In this document: piece by piece, positions 34,312 through 45,273 of the stretch | How the letters are laid out: each line of letters starts with the position of its first letter | How positions within the stretch are numbered: position 1 is the first letter of the stretch | Notes under the pieces: generated by a model | What the model was told of the DNA's origin: nothing | The model's input: the letters and a program-made list of their open reading frames with translations, nothing else | Databases searched by the model: none | Made by a program: the position numbers and the translations under genes | Assembly (NCBI GenBank): GCA_034769895.1 | Contig: CM068373.1 | Coordinates: 23,918,620 to 23,982,619, forward strand | Origin: Magicicada septendecula | Lineage: Eukaryota; Arthropoda; Insecta; Hemiptera; Cicadidae | DNA length: 64,000 nt | Direction: 5' to 3'

Positions 34312-37036
34312 TTAACTTATAACTATAAATGTTTACATATTAAAATTAAAGTGACACAAACACATATTTACTGGGTCGAGTACTATTGAATATATTTTTA
34401 ATTGAATTGTAATTATTAATAACAACATTGTTGCTTTGTTTTCATAAATAATGAAATTAACTCTAGATATTGTGATTAATATGGTATCTTACCGCAGACA
34501 ATATGAAGATACAAGTTTTCTAGTACGTATGTTTCCGAACTTTCGACTTAAGTTCCAGGTCTTGAAACTTGTAGTTTTATGTCTGGCTAATCTTATATTT
34601 TTAAGGAAAAATGTGTATCTCTAGTAGAGATTGAGATAGCCTAATAAAAATTGGTAGTGATTTTAAAATTGAGGTGTTTGAATAAATAGTAATTTCTGTA
34701 TTTGTTTTATCTCAAGTTTTAAAGTAACATCCCCTTATTTACTAGCAATGTAAATTGTTTTAATCACTCATAGCCCTGTAAATTTTATCAGATTGTGGTT
34801 TTCAATTAACATATTAATCATTTTATTATGAACAGATAAGATATTATTTCATTATATCCAAAAACAGATATTTGAGTTATGGCAAAGATATTATTTCATT
34901 GTATCCAAAAACAGATAATAGAGTTATAGCAGAAAACAAAGTACTCAAAAATTCTGACTATTGTTTTCTCTGTATAGGACTTTAATTGCTCCGATATAAG
35001 AAAATTTCATTATACTATTTATATTAGAAATATTACAATTTTATAAATTAACTCACTAACAATAATTTTTAATTAAGTAAACGATTGATTATTAGTAGCT
35101 TTTAACAAATTTAACTACAATTATTTTTACATCATAATTTTAATCACAGAAATTAAAAATGTTTTATATTAAAAGTAAACAAAGACATTTCTGTACTTTT
35201 ACATCAAGTGTTTGATTTAGTGAATTCAGTTATAATAGTAGCAGTCAGAATAATGTCGTTTACTTTCCTTAAAGAAATTCTTTAAGGAATTTTATTTCTT
35301 TTATTTTATTTCATAATTTATTATCTCCTGTTTCTTTATTTTTTGTTGCATAATTTTTGAAAATGTTTAATTACAGTTTTGCTGAAATGTAAGGTGTGCG
35401 TCTTCTGTATGAATTGGAAGGAAGCAGGACGACTTTATGCGGAACACTTTCCCAACTGAAACTTGCTGATTAAGAAACGTTTCTTTCGCAAATTAATCCG
35501 CTTAGAGAAATCGGATCTTTTGTTCCCCAAGATTGAGGTAAATCTTTTATATGAATAACATTGGTTTGGAAGAAAGAATACTGAACAGAATTGAGAAAAG
35601 TCTTTATTTGGCTATAAAGAAAATTATTCAAAGTTTACATATTCTGTTTCTTGTTTTCTCTCTAAGATTTCTGTCTAATACACCACAAATATTCTTAAAT
35701 TTATTAATTCTTGTCTTTATCTCACTATCTAAGTAATGTTATCTTCACATCCTATTAAATCCAACCCCCCCTCCCCAATACTCACTTGCTCTTTAGTGTT
35801 GTTAAATAAACAGTTTAAAACATTTACTTTAAAACTCATGGATTTGTTTTTGTCCGAGAGGCTTTAAATAAATATTAATTTGCTAGTAATTCTAGCTAAA
35901 AATAGGTAATATCGCAGTTTGGAAATTAATGCAATTTTCGATAAATATACTGTTCCTAAGTGCACTAAACATTGACAAGTCTCATACCATATGAATGAGA
36001 ACAACGGCATAACTGGAAATAGGTGGAAATATTCAGCAGTAGAAGAACTTCAGCGGTCACACACACACGCGCGCGCGCGCACTCAGATTTGCTGCAAGTT
36101 CTTCTTATTTGTGTAGTGATATTTAAAGTTATAAAATATTCTTCAATGAAACTAATTTTGTGGCAAATAAGGAACAATGGCACTCGACGCAACAGACCTA
36201 TATATCAATTGTAAAATTTTTATTCTGCCGATTAATTACAAAATACGTGTATATAACAAACGGTTATTAATGACGTGAATTTAGTAAAATTTCTGAATGT
36301 TAACGTTTTCTGTAATTAGACGATTAACCCTTTCTTTAGGTGTCAAGTAGAGCTACCGTATTCAAATTAGGCATATTATGCCCTGTAAATTATACATGAC
36401 TTAGGGTTGCGTAATTTTCAAATGTTGCTAATTAGGCTGAACGTTTGAAAGCTCTCAAATAAATAAATCACCCTTTTAATCTTCTAAATGCGTTTCAGCC
36501 GGTGAGTTGAATTGAAAGTAATAATCCTATTTTTACACTTCCGTTCAAAATGTTTACGCATAATTCAGTAAAATTTATTGTAAGAAATTCTTTTTTATAT
36601 GAAAGAAACTTTGAAACAAGAATACTGTAAAACATATTATTGTTATAGTACTTAAAATATTTAATTCACTTTAGTAAATATACTAACTGTACTTATGTTG
36701 ATCACATAAAGAAAAAAGAAAACAAAAAATAAAATTTGCAAAACTAGTGAAAATATTACAAAAGGATTTCATATTATATAAGCTAAATTAATTTTGAAAG
36801 TCCAATTGTCTATTACACAGAGACGTAAATACATTGTTTTTTTAGCAGAAAAATGTATGCTGGAAAAAAGTATAAAATGTATATTGCTGTAACTAAAATG
36901 TATTACCTTTTTCAAAGAAACTAAATCAAACGTTTGAAAAATATTTAATTCTTTCCAACATGATATATGTACGAATTACAAATAAAAGTCAATTACAAAT
37001 ACGTAAGTAAAGATTCACACAAATTCCCGATTAATG
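34312..37036. other. No gene recognised
   Basis: About 2.7 kb of very A+T-rich DNA. There is a short repeat of AAGATATTATTTCATT.TATCCAAAAACAGATA at 34838-34870 and 34885-34918. A CA/CG-alternating run lies at 36059-36080. There are no convincing coding frames. Confidence 0.5.
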
Positions 37037-37134
37037 TATGAGGGCTATCCAGAAAGTAAGTTCCGACATAATATTAAAGGAAACTAAGAATATATTTACA
37101 CAACATTTTTATTGATAGTTAAAGTACACACAAA

Positions 37135-37437
37135 CTACTTTTCTATATAGTTTCCGTCATTTTTGAAACACTTTTCATAGCGAGGCACCAGGCACTGTAT
37201 ACCTTCGTCGTAGAAATTGAATGTGTTTTTGAACCATATATTAACAGTTGACACATGTTTGACACCAAGGAAGGATTTCTGATGCTTTAAAAGGCAATAT
37301 TCGCTTGCTGTGAGGTCTGGGTTATAAGGCGGATGATCAAATTGTTGCCAGCTAAACTTTGTGAGGAGATGATGCGTCACAGCGGCAGTATGTGTGAGTA
37401 ATGCCATGACTCATCTCAATTTCCGGGTAAGCATCCC
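37135..37437 (-). pseudogene. mariner transposase C-terminal part
   Basis: The minus strand reads HTAAVTHHLLTKFSWQQFDH, PPYNPDLTASEYCLLKHQKS, FLGVKHVS and then FYDEGIQCLVPRYEKCF. This is the mariner end: (NARPH)TA..., the PPYNPDL box with the third catalytic aspartate, and the Y.(K)C(F)....NYIEK terminus. The upstream catalytic residues are missing through internal deletion. Confidence 0.85.
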
Positions 37438-37501
37438 ACGTCGCTTACTCTGGGTAGGACTAAGCGAAGAAGACGCACCCATCTTGGTACTATTAAATTG
37501 C

Positions 37502-37690
37502 TTACTGCTTCTTCTCTATAAATATCGAAAATCTACTGTGAATTTCAGTTGTTTTAATGCCTCTAAATATCGAAAATCTGCTGTGAATTTCAATTGTTTT
37601 AATGCCTTTCGCATTCAAGAACCGAATCACAAACCTATTTTCATACGCGGCGGGCGTCTCGAATTTCTTTGACATTATAATCACGTCCAA
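37502..37690 (-). pseudogene. mariner transposase N-terminal part with duplicated segment
   Basis: The minus strand reads MDVIIMSKKFETPAAYENRF, VIRFLNAKGIKTIEIHSRF, then again RGIKTTEIHSRFSIFIEKK. The KGIK...EIH segment is the start of the helix-turn-helix DNA-binding region of mariner transposases (RFL..KG....EIH..L). It is present twice because of a tandem duplication of about 46 bp at 37518-37609. The frame then departs from the family. Confidence 0.75.
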
Positions 37691-37904
37691 CGAAGCTTAC
37701 ACAGTGCACAGTTGTTTACAAATGGTCTTGTTGGCACGCCAACGAATCAACAAACTGGCCGCGCATGCGCAACTGCGTGACAGCATCGATACCGGCGGCA
37801 ATATTTAAAAACGGAACTTACTTTCTGGATATCCCTTGTATATTCACTTTAATCCTTTTACGTATGGCGAAATACAGCCTTTCTCTCATACAACTGCAGA
37901 ATAT

Positions 37905-38349
37905 TGTTACGACTGTCTCACGGATTGTCGTATGGTACAGTGGAAACAAAGTACAGACGCCAATAAAATCATTAATTATAATTATTAATGAGTCATAAAT
38001 AACAATTTAAAATCAACAAGATTCTCTCATACAGTAATTTAAGTTAAATTTGTGTCCACACACAATAATAATGTCAACTATTAAAGTTCCGCACTAATGA
38101 TTACACAGTATCACCTTCCACATCACTTTTTGTGCACACTACAATCTTACCAGATATAACTAAGTAACTAAGCTGGCTGCTGTTACTTATATAGGTCCAG
38201 AAGGTGTTCCAGCATAATTTGCATAGTTACAAGTGGTCTCGAACAGTCTGGAGTGCTACGTTAGTGGACGGCCTTGACACAGACACACCGGGCTAGTCGA
38301 CAAGCGTGTAGAATGGCGCTCTCGTAAGCGTTCCGTGATTGTTGTAGCA
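37905..38349 (-). mobile_element. Solo LTR, gypsy-like family (copy 3)
   Basis: Reverse-orientation LTR of 445 bp with a perfect ATAT duplication (37901-37904 and 38350-38353). It starts TGTTACGACTGTCTCACGG and keeps the GGTACAGTGGAAACAAAGTA block. It is shorter than the other copies. It lies 65 bp from the mariner end. Confidence 0.85.
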
Positions 38350-38366
38350 ATATTTATTTTTCACTG

Positions 38367-38369
<3 letters not shown>

Positions 38370-38403
<34 letters not shown>
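38370..38403. repeat. (TA)n microsatellite
   Basis: About 16 uninterrupted TA units. Confidence 0.95.
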
Positions 38404-38405
<2 letters not shown>

Positions 38406-38529
38406 AGATAACTTGCGTGTTAATCTAACTACACAGTCGTAATCTAGTACTTAAACATGTAAAATTATTTGTTCATAAGACATTTAATCAGCTGTCAGGT
38501 CCACAGCTCCAATTAAAACCTCCAGCATG

Positions 38530-39070
38530 AGAAAGTGGACAATTCAGTTAAACGAAATGGATGAACCAAACGGTATTTTCCTCAGTAGCAGAAGAGTATT
38601 CGATTTGTAGAAGTCATTTTCAAATGGGATGAGCAAGGGGCTTAGAATGCCAATGGCTTGGGAGTAAACACTGGGCGTACTAACCGCATTGTGCTACAAT
38701 ATTAGGAAAACAGACAATGAGATCAGTAAATAGTTATGAGTAGGATAAGTAGGCAATCAGAATGTGGAGATAAAGTCAATTGACAGCAAATCGAAAAAGG
38801 GCAGTTTCGACAGGCGTTGTTCAATAATTACATACATTGGGAATTAGGAAGTTGCTGATTGCGCTCCAGTAACTGATGTTTGGTTTTTCCTACATAAAAA
38901 TGTAAAATCATTAATTATATATGATCGAGTTTGATAATATGTTACAAATTCAATTAACCGGAGTGGCATGCTTATTACATTATATAGCAAATTTAATCTC
39001 TGATAAAACAGTCGACAGTGAGTTATAATTTAAATTAATAATGTGACGTTTTAGACACTACTGTGGCATA
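38530..39070 (+). repeat. Dispersed repeat, diverged copy 2
   Basis: Colinear with 16505-17040 (shared GTGGACAATTCAGTTAAAC, TGGGAATTAGGAAGTTG, TCATTAATTATATATGATCG, AAATTTAATCTCTG.TAAAA and TTAATAATGTGACG blocks). Family unknown, no coding content. Confidence 0.5.
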
Positions 39071-39104
39071 ATCAAATGAGATATGTGGACTCCATGACAT
39101 ATAA

Positions 39105-39420
39105 TGTGTTAACATTGAAAATGTTTATAAGGACGTGTCGCATATTTGCGGCAGATCGCTGGTGCGTGATCGAAAATGGGAACCGGTGAGTTTCCATAGA
39201 AACTACTTCTTTGTTATCAATAACTTCGCTTATGAATGTGACTACATTTAACTTATAATCTGTACATTGGTAAATGACGAATGAATTCATTGATTGGTGA
39301 ATGAAGAATGAATTCACTGATTGGTGAATGAACATAAATATATATATTTTTTAGATTTATTGAAGCATTTTCAATGCCCTTCTCTATGCATTGCATTTGT
39401 GCAATGCCTGTAAATTTTTT
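39105..39420 (+). repeat. Dispersed repeat R1, copy 1
   Basis: A block from TTAACATTGAAAATGTTTATAAGG to GCATTGCATTTGTGCAATG, repeated at 47866-48165 with high identity and, in part, at 40311-40420. It contains GGACGTGTCGCA, GATCGAAAATGGGAACCGG and TACATTTAACTTATA. This copy carries an extra tandem duplication of about 30 bp around GAATTCA.TGATTGGTGAATGAA (39278-39337). The end is itself a small palindrome (GCATTGCATTTGTGCAATGC). Confidence 0.75.
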
Positions 39421-40310
39421 TCAAATATTAGCTAAGTTTATGAATACCATGAGAAGCTGGTAACGTAACATTAAAAGTTTGGTGACATTTTATAGGTGTC
39501 ATTTGTTCACTGTGCAAATTAATATTGTAGAAACTGCAACACAACAACTATATTCCACCCAAAAATCTTTTGACATAAAGTAATAATCTTTTGTCTGTTC
39601 TCGATAAAGATGAGAGTAATATTTGTATTGGTTAATCGGCCACAGTTTCGGTTTAATACTTTCTATAAATATTTTCTACAATAATGAGTCGGAATCTGAC
39701 GATAATAATTCAAGCAATGATCGCATGTTCAGAAATACGTTTTGAATTACTAGAATAACATGTGAAAATTACGAAGGGTCTCTCATGTACAGATAACAGC
39801 TTTACTCTCCAGGAAATCAAAGAAAACCTAGAAGAATTTCTACTTTGTAACCTATAATAATGTAGACAGATCTCAATACAAACTCATGAGTACATCAAAA
39901 CCTTTCCACTACTTTATTGAAATATTGCAAATAGTCTAGAAACAAATAGGTGTTATATGGTCAGTAACAAAGGTATATATCTTTTCTTAAAGACAAAACT
40001 ACATGTAACACAGGGTTGTTTATTGTTAAATTTTAATAATTTATATGTAAGCAGAGAAGGTGGAAAAATTCATAAGGAGAATAAACCTCAGCATATAAAT
40101 GTCCATCGTAGCTAACAGCTGCAGAATACTTACAGTAGTCGACAGATGCAGGATGATATAACTAAAACTGACCCAGTTTCTTGCTTAAAATTTTATATTT
40201 TGAATAGACATAAAATTTTAAATTTGTAAATTTTAAAATGAAATTGAAATGTTAAACTTTACTCATTTCATAGTTATCTCATTATCATTATTTATATTCG
40301 GATGACATCC
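39421..40310. other. No gene recognised
   Basis: A+T-rich DNA between repeat copies. No signal was seen. Confidence 0.5.
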
Positions 40311-40420
40311 AGTACACATATAAAACTTCGCTTATGAATGTACATTTAACTTATAATCTGTACATTGTTAAATGAAGAATGAATTCATTGATTGGTGAAT
40401 GAACATAAATATATATAATA
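40311..40420 (+). repeat. Dispersed repeat R1, partial copy 3
   Basis: Matches the middle part of the repeats at 39105 and 47866: GTACACATATAAAACTTCGC, TTATGAATG, ATTTAACTTATAATCTGTAC, TTGATTGGTGAATGAACATAA. It is truncated at both sides. Confidence 0.7.
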
Positions 40421-40670
40421 ATATATTTATTCTCAAATATAATAACTGCGTGTAAACGTTTATAAATTCCATATAAGGTAGAATTAGTTTTTAACAAGAC
40501 ACAAAATAGTTCCGTTAAATTGATTTACATTAAAAATCCTTTAACTTTAAATACATTTAGTATGAAAACTGGTGAACTCATAGCATGTGTTATACGTAAT
40601 TAAAAAAGAAAATACGTTAAATTCATGCGTTTAAAACAAATAAACATAACAATTTTTTTAAATTTATACA

Positions 40671-40791
40671 TTTTCCGGTGAAGGGTTTGTGAGGATCGGT
40701 CTAAAAGTTTAACACAAATTTTAAATTATGATCGATCTTCACAATTATGTTATACTTTTTGACCGATCCTCACAAACCCTTCACCGGAAAA
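40671..40791. mobile_element. Miniature hairpin element (MITE-like), 121 bp
   Basis: 38-bp terminal inverted repeats (40671-40708 and 40754-40791, starting TTTTCCGGTGAAGGG) with a single mismatch, around a 45-bp A+T-rich core. The near identity of the arms suggests a recent insertion or strong constraint. No clear target duplication was found. Superfamily unknown. Confidence 0.75.
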
Positions 40792-42844
40792 ATTGATTGA
40801 TTGACGGTCACTACGAATTGAAGGAAATATATTTATAAAAGCAGTTTTACGTAGTTAATTTTACATTTTCTAAACTGGTTATGTAAACGTATACCATTTA
40901 GACGTGGTGACGTATCAGAGAAATGTTTTGGAACTCTACAGTGTTTATTAGAATAAAATATTTCAAGAAGTTTCTTCGTATAACAATATTTCCTACTCAG
41001 TGCAAACATGACACTACTTGAATGAATACTATGCACTTGATGTACTCATAGTCCATTGTATTCTTTATTTTACTCCCTATAATGTAAGCGGAAATTCCTT
41101 TAGAAGTTAAAATTTTTGTTTAACCGTAACTTCATTTTCATTATTCTACTGAAGTCTCTATGTACAATTAAACCTAAATTGACAAATTATGTTTATTGGC
41201 TTCGTGATAACCATGGGTTTATTCATAAATACCTTAATGTTAAATTCATTTTTCCGCTGCTTTTAAGATTAAACTAATCGTTATTCCATTGAAAGATTAT
41301 TTGATCGTTTGATTTGTAAAGAATGCATTTAATTACGTTTTAGTTCTGTTATACTTTTATTTACAGGGTCACACACTGGGACAACGGACTTTCAAAGTTG
41401 GCTGTAAATCACGCATAATATGAGTGGATATCTAATATGAATCTTTCCTTATAAACACATGATTACATTAAACAATCACAAAAGTATCATAGGAAATCTA
41501 CATTTTCTTTAAGAAACGTCTTAAATTATGTGCACCAATATTTAAGTACAATAATATTGAATCTGTTTACACATAACTGTATGGCGATTATAAAGTTTAA
41601 CATAATCCATCATCAGAGTAAACATTTTTTATTATGATCGTAAACATAATCGTTATGAATGTAGTCATCAACGTCTTTTTCAGTCTAATCCTTTTTTAGA
41701 TAAGAACAAGCTACTACTTTGGTAACATCCTATTGTTTGTAAGTTCTGAATCCAAAGTCAATAAAAATGAATTTAAAATTGTTACAATTAATAAAGCATT
41801 GGATTTTTGTAGATATTTTTACCAACGAATATTTTTTCCACGACTATATTTTTTCGTGTAATGCTCGTGGTACATTTAAATTTCTTTGTAACGCGATTTT
41901 TGCAGCGAGTTTTCCTGTGAAAACTGAGCTGCAGGCAACAAAGCTGGTGGTATTGTTTCTGGACCGTGGATAAAATAATTGTCAACGTAGAAAGCGTATT
42001 GTACTAAGGATACTTTTGCAGTATTGTCACAAAATTCTCGGAACTTCTCACCCTGAAATCGCGCCCACTTGACATTATTAAATCCATATTTCTGGTCAAC
42101 TATAAAAACAATATAGTGATATCACCTGACAGTTGTTCCCATCGTTTCAACTCTCAAATCCTAGTGTCGGTTTATCTACATCGCTCTCTGAATTCTCTCT
42201 GTATTGGATTTTTTTTATTTTTTAGAACAACCTTTTTATTGTTTCAGAGAATTGAACATTTGTTGATTGGTAATTTGTAGGATAAGTGGAGAAGGCATTC
42301 GAAAAGATGTATCCAAACATGTAACCTAAAGTTTAAAATTCTCCGTTTTTACTTTTCGTTGAATCATCATTATCAATATGAATGAAGTCTTTTATTTTGA
42401 ACTACACTTAAATAAAACTTGTGCATACATTTTATAAACGAATATACATCATAAACTTTGGAGGTGATATATTTGTGATAGCATTACAAAACTTATTCTC
42501 GACCACAGCCAAAATCAATCTGTGGCGCACTGTACAGAAGGTTTCTTGAAATATAGAAGTGAAACATTAAATTGGTTTCTATTTCATTTGTTCTGCTACC
42601 GACAATTTTGTTGAATATCTTAAAATTTCAATTGTTAGTGGCGTACAGTGATTTAGAGAAGTCACCTCTGGAGAAACACTACACAGACATGTGCACAAAA
42701 ATATTTCATACTTCGTCTTTTAGTTCTTCTTCATATAATTATTAAAATTATTATAATGTTGTTATTTGGCCTTGTTGAGAACTTATAAATCGTAATCTAT
42801 GTTACCAGCCATAAGTTTAGGGCTCGTACCTTCTATTGACATGT
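40792..42844. other. No gene recognised
   Basis: About 2 kb of A+T-rich sequence with only short frames (41767-41973 plus, 40833-41036 minus) that show no motif. Nothing could be supported. Confidence 0.5.
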
Positions 42845-42985
42845 TATCAGGCGCTGTTTCAGATAAACAATAAAACGTAAATATTTTCTGTTCTGTTCCA
42901 CTTGTTTGGGCGCAGCTAACTCGTACTCCAGTATTTGACTATTCATGTTACAGTTAGAATATTAGGGCCCAGTACTGCAGTCGAC
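42845..42985 (+). repeat. Inverted repeat IR-A, left copy
   Basis: From TTATCAGGCGCTGTTTC to CCAGTACTGCAGTCGA. A copy in the opposite orientation, with a few changes, lies at 47573-47705. It contains AACAATAAAACGTAAATATT and GGGCGCAGCTAACTCGTACT. No coding content. It may be the end of a larger element or just one repeat in both orientations. Confidence 0.75.
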
Positions 42986-43540
42986 AACAAAGCATGTTGT
43001 ACCCAAATTATGTATTGTACTTGTAATTTATAATATTTACATGTCATATGCATAGGTCAACGAAGTGTCGCATTTTTATAATTGTTGTTCTTGTCTGTCG
43101 TGATTGAACTAATTAAAGTAATTTTGTTGTAATTCCTTCTGTGTTCCCCGGTATGGGCTTTATTTCACATATAAACATGTACATGTATTATGTAGGGTAT
43201 AATATTAACATTCAGTTACGGTTTATTTTTATCGTTTCGAAAAAATGTAATTTTTAATTATATTTACTAAAAAACAAAATATACTTTCAAATAAGAATCA
43301 GTGACTCACCCATTGGGCTGCCACTTTTGACTTCTCTTGAGAAGGAGGAAATATGATCAAGAGATCAAAACAACTATGAGATTTTATATCAAATAAAAAC
43401 AACTATAATAAGTAAATAATTAAAATACTTTTTGCTGCAGTCCGTTTCTTGATGTATATAACATATTTAATATTTATACTGAAATTACCTCATGATATTT
43501 TTTCCCTTATTAGGAACATGTTTCGAGAACCATTGTTCTT

Positions 43541-43571
43541 TCGAGGATGAGAACACAATCGTCCTCGAAAC
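43541..43571 (+). ncRNA. Degenerate hammerhead-like motif in the inverted pair
   Basis: TCGAGGA at 43541-43547 stands where CTGAGGA is in the other copies, and GAAAC is at 43567-43571. The first half is changed, so this is a relic. Its mirror copy on the minus strand keeps only the GAAAC half (43524-43520). Confidence 0.4.
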
Positions 43572-43923
43572 ATTTTCCTAATAAGGAAAAAATATTTTGA
43601 GGTAATTTCAGTATAAATATTAAATATAATAACTAAATATAGTTATAAACAATAAAAATACAAATACGATGAAATAGGGAACATTTATTAACTTCTACCA
43701 CTTTAGTTTCTGTGAGTAATTAAAACAAATGATGTAAGAGTGTTAAAAGTTTATAGTTATTACATCAAACTAGATAATATAGGTTTTTCAGTATTAGTTA
43801 TTAAATTCTTAACACATATTTTTCGTCCAAAAATTTATAAAAAAAAAGATTGAAATTATATGGGACTTTTGGTAAAAGACCTGCTCACAAAAACAGGTAC
43901 AAAACACTGGTTTACAAATACCT

Positions 43924-44103
43924 GTAGTCTTGTCAGAGAGATGAAGCACGCCCCTGCTTGGTGGGGGTGGATTTGCCATCCACATGTACCTGATTTGTTG
44001 TACGCAACATAGTGTAGTCTTGTCAGAGAGCTGATTCAGCGCCCCTGCTGGGTGGGGGTGGATTTGCCATCGCATGTACCTGATTTGTTGTGCGCAACAT
44101 AGT
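43924..44103. repeat. 90-bp tandem duplication, G+C-rich
   Basis: Two 90-bp units (43924-44013, 44014-44103) start GTAGTCTTGTCAGAGAG. Each contains GGTGGGGGTGGATTTGCCAT and ends TTTGTTGT.CGCAACATAGT; a third copy begins and stops after a few bases. The units differ at about 10 positions. The 88-codon minus-strand frame across them repeats the same peptide and is probably not a gene. Confidence 0.85.
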
Positions 44104-44454
44104 GTAGTTTAAAAAAATAACGAGAACAAAAGCGTAAGCACAATATTATTTTTTTAATTTTCTGCCAGCTCAGAAGGTACATTGGTCGAGTGTGCTTCAA
44201 CATAGATGCAGGCTGTAAATTAAAGGCGTGCCATACTATTTTTGTTAAACATCACCTATATGTTTTTCCTTGAATCATAATTACGCTATTGAATTAAGCA
44301 GTATAAATTCTGTTAAGATTATTACGACAATTGTGTTAATCGTCGTCTTTAAGAGTGGAATAATATATTTGAACGCCAGAAAAAATATATATAGACTATA
44401 TTTAATATTTATGATGAATTTACCTCAAGAAACTTTTTTCCTTATTAGGAACAT

Positions 44455-44485
44455 GTTTCTGGAACCATTGTGTTCCCATCCTCAG
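44455..44485 (-). ncRNA. Hammerhead-like motif in the PLE 3' repeat (minus copy)
   Basis: On the minus strand CTGAGGA (44485-44479) is followed by TGG...CCA stem II and GAAAC (44459-44455). Then comes a TTCCT/AGGAA hairpin and GTT before the start of the possible stem I strand. A better stem closing pair (T-A) than at 45742. Confidence 0.5.
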
Positions 44486-44714
44486 CCTTCGTGATTTTGA
44501 GTCTGGTGAAGTATTTGTGTGTTGGCTGGTTGTTATTGTGGTTTCCTGTTGACCTCTGCTAAATCAGATTGGCATTATTTTGTGTGATTGTAGTGTATGT
44601 ATTAGTATTTTGTGTATTTTTGATGTAAGGTTCCCGAAACAATGATTCCAGAATCATGTTTCTAATAAGGAAAAAAATATCTTGAGGTAAATTCATTATA
44701 CATTTTAAATATAT

Positions 44715-45115
44715 TATATACATCAACAGACATCCAAAAATACAATTCACAGAAGAAAAAGAATATCATAACAAAATCAGTTATTTAGATATAACCATCA
44801 CAAGATACAATAACCACCTACAATATGCAATATACAGAAAACCAACTTCCACTAACATCATTATACATAACCATTCTGACCACCCCCCCACAACATAAAA
44901 TGGCAGCATTCTATTCACTATTTAACAGAATTTACAAAATAACCATAAATAAACAAGAAAACAAGAAACGGACAAAGAAAGAAATATCATATACCAAATT
45001 GCTTATGAAAATGGATATAATAAAAATACTGTAAGCAAAATTGAAAATAAAATCAAATATAAAATAAAAACTGAACAATTAGAGTTAATCAAAATGAACA
45101 AAACAATATAATAAC
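44715..45115 (+). pseudogene. Penelope-like RT C-terminal (thumb) region
   Basis: The plus strand reads HPKIQFTEEKEYHNKISYLD, ITITRYNNHLQYAIYRKPTS, TNIIIHNHSDHPP and, in the next frame, HKMAAFYSLFNRIYKI. This is the well-known Penelope RT end: F..E.E....I.FLD..I........IYRKPT.T...IH..S.HP..HK.A....L..R. The N-terminal and catalytic RT parts are not present in this window. Confidence 0.85.
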
Positions 45116-45273
45116 AACAATAAAAAATGGGCCACATTCACATACATAAATAATAAAATGACAAAGCTAACAAAACTGTTTAAAACACATACATTAAAAT
45201 AGCATACGAAACTAAAAAAAATTATCTACAAAAACTAAATAACCCTCACAACAAAGATAATACAACAACCAAT

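Larger units (their letters stand above)
37039..37838 (-). mobile_element. Internally deleted mariner-like element, 800 bp
   Basis: Terminal inverted repeats TGAGGGCTATCCAGAAAG... (37039) and the complement of ...CTTTCTGGATATCCCTTG (37838) pair over about 26 bp, flanked by TA at 37037-37038 and 37839-37840, the mariner target. The minus strand keeps the N-terminal helix-turn-helix region and the C-terminal end of the transposase but lacks the middle with the first two catalytic aspartates, so the copy is non-autonomous. Confidence 0.9.

Noticed and set aside
41608-41625. CTGATGATGG on the minus strand as a hammerhead core
   Set aside because: No following stem or GAAA.
43809-44075. Cys-rich 88-codon minus-strand frame
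   Set aside because: It is built from the 90-bp tandem duplication and repeats its own peptide; no family known.
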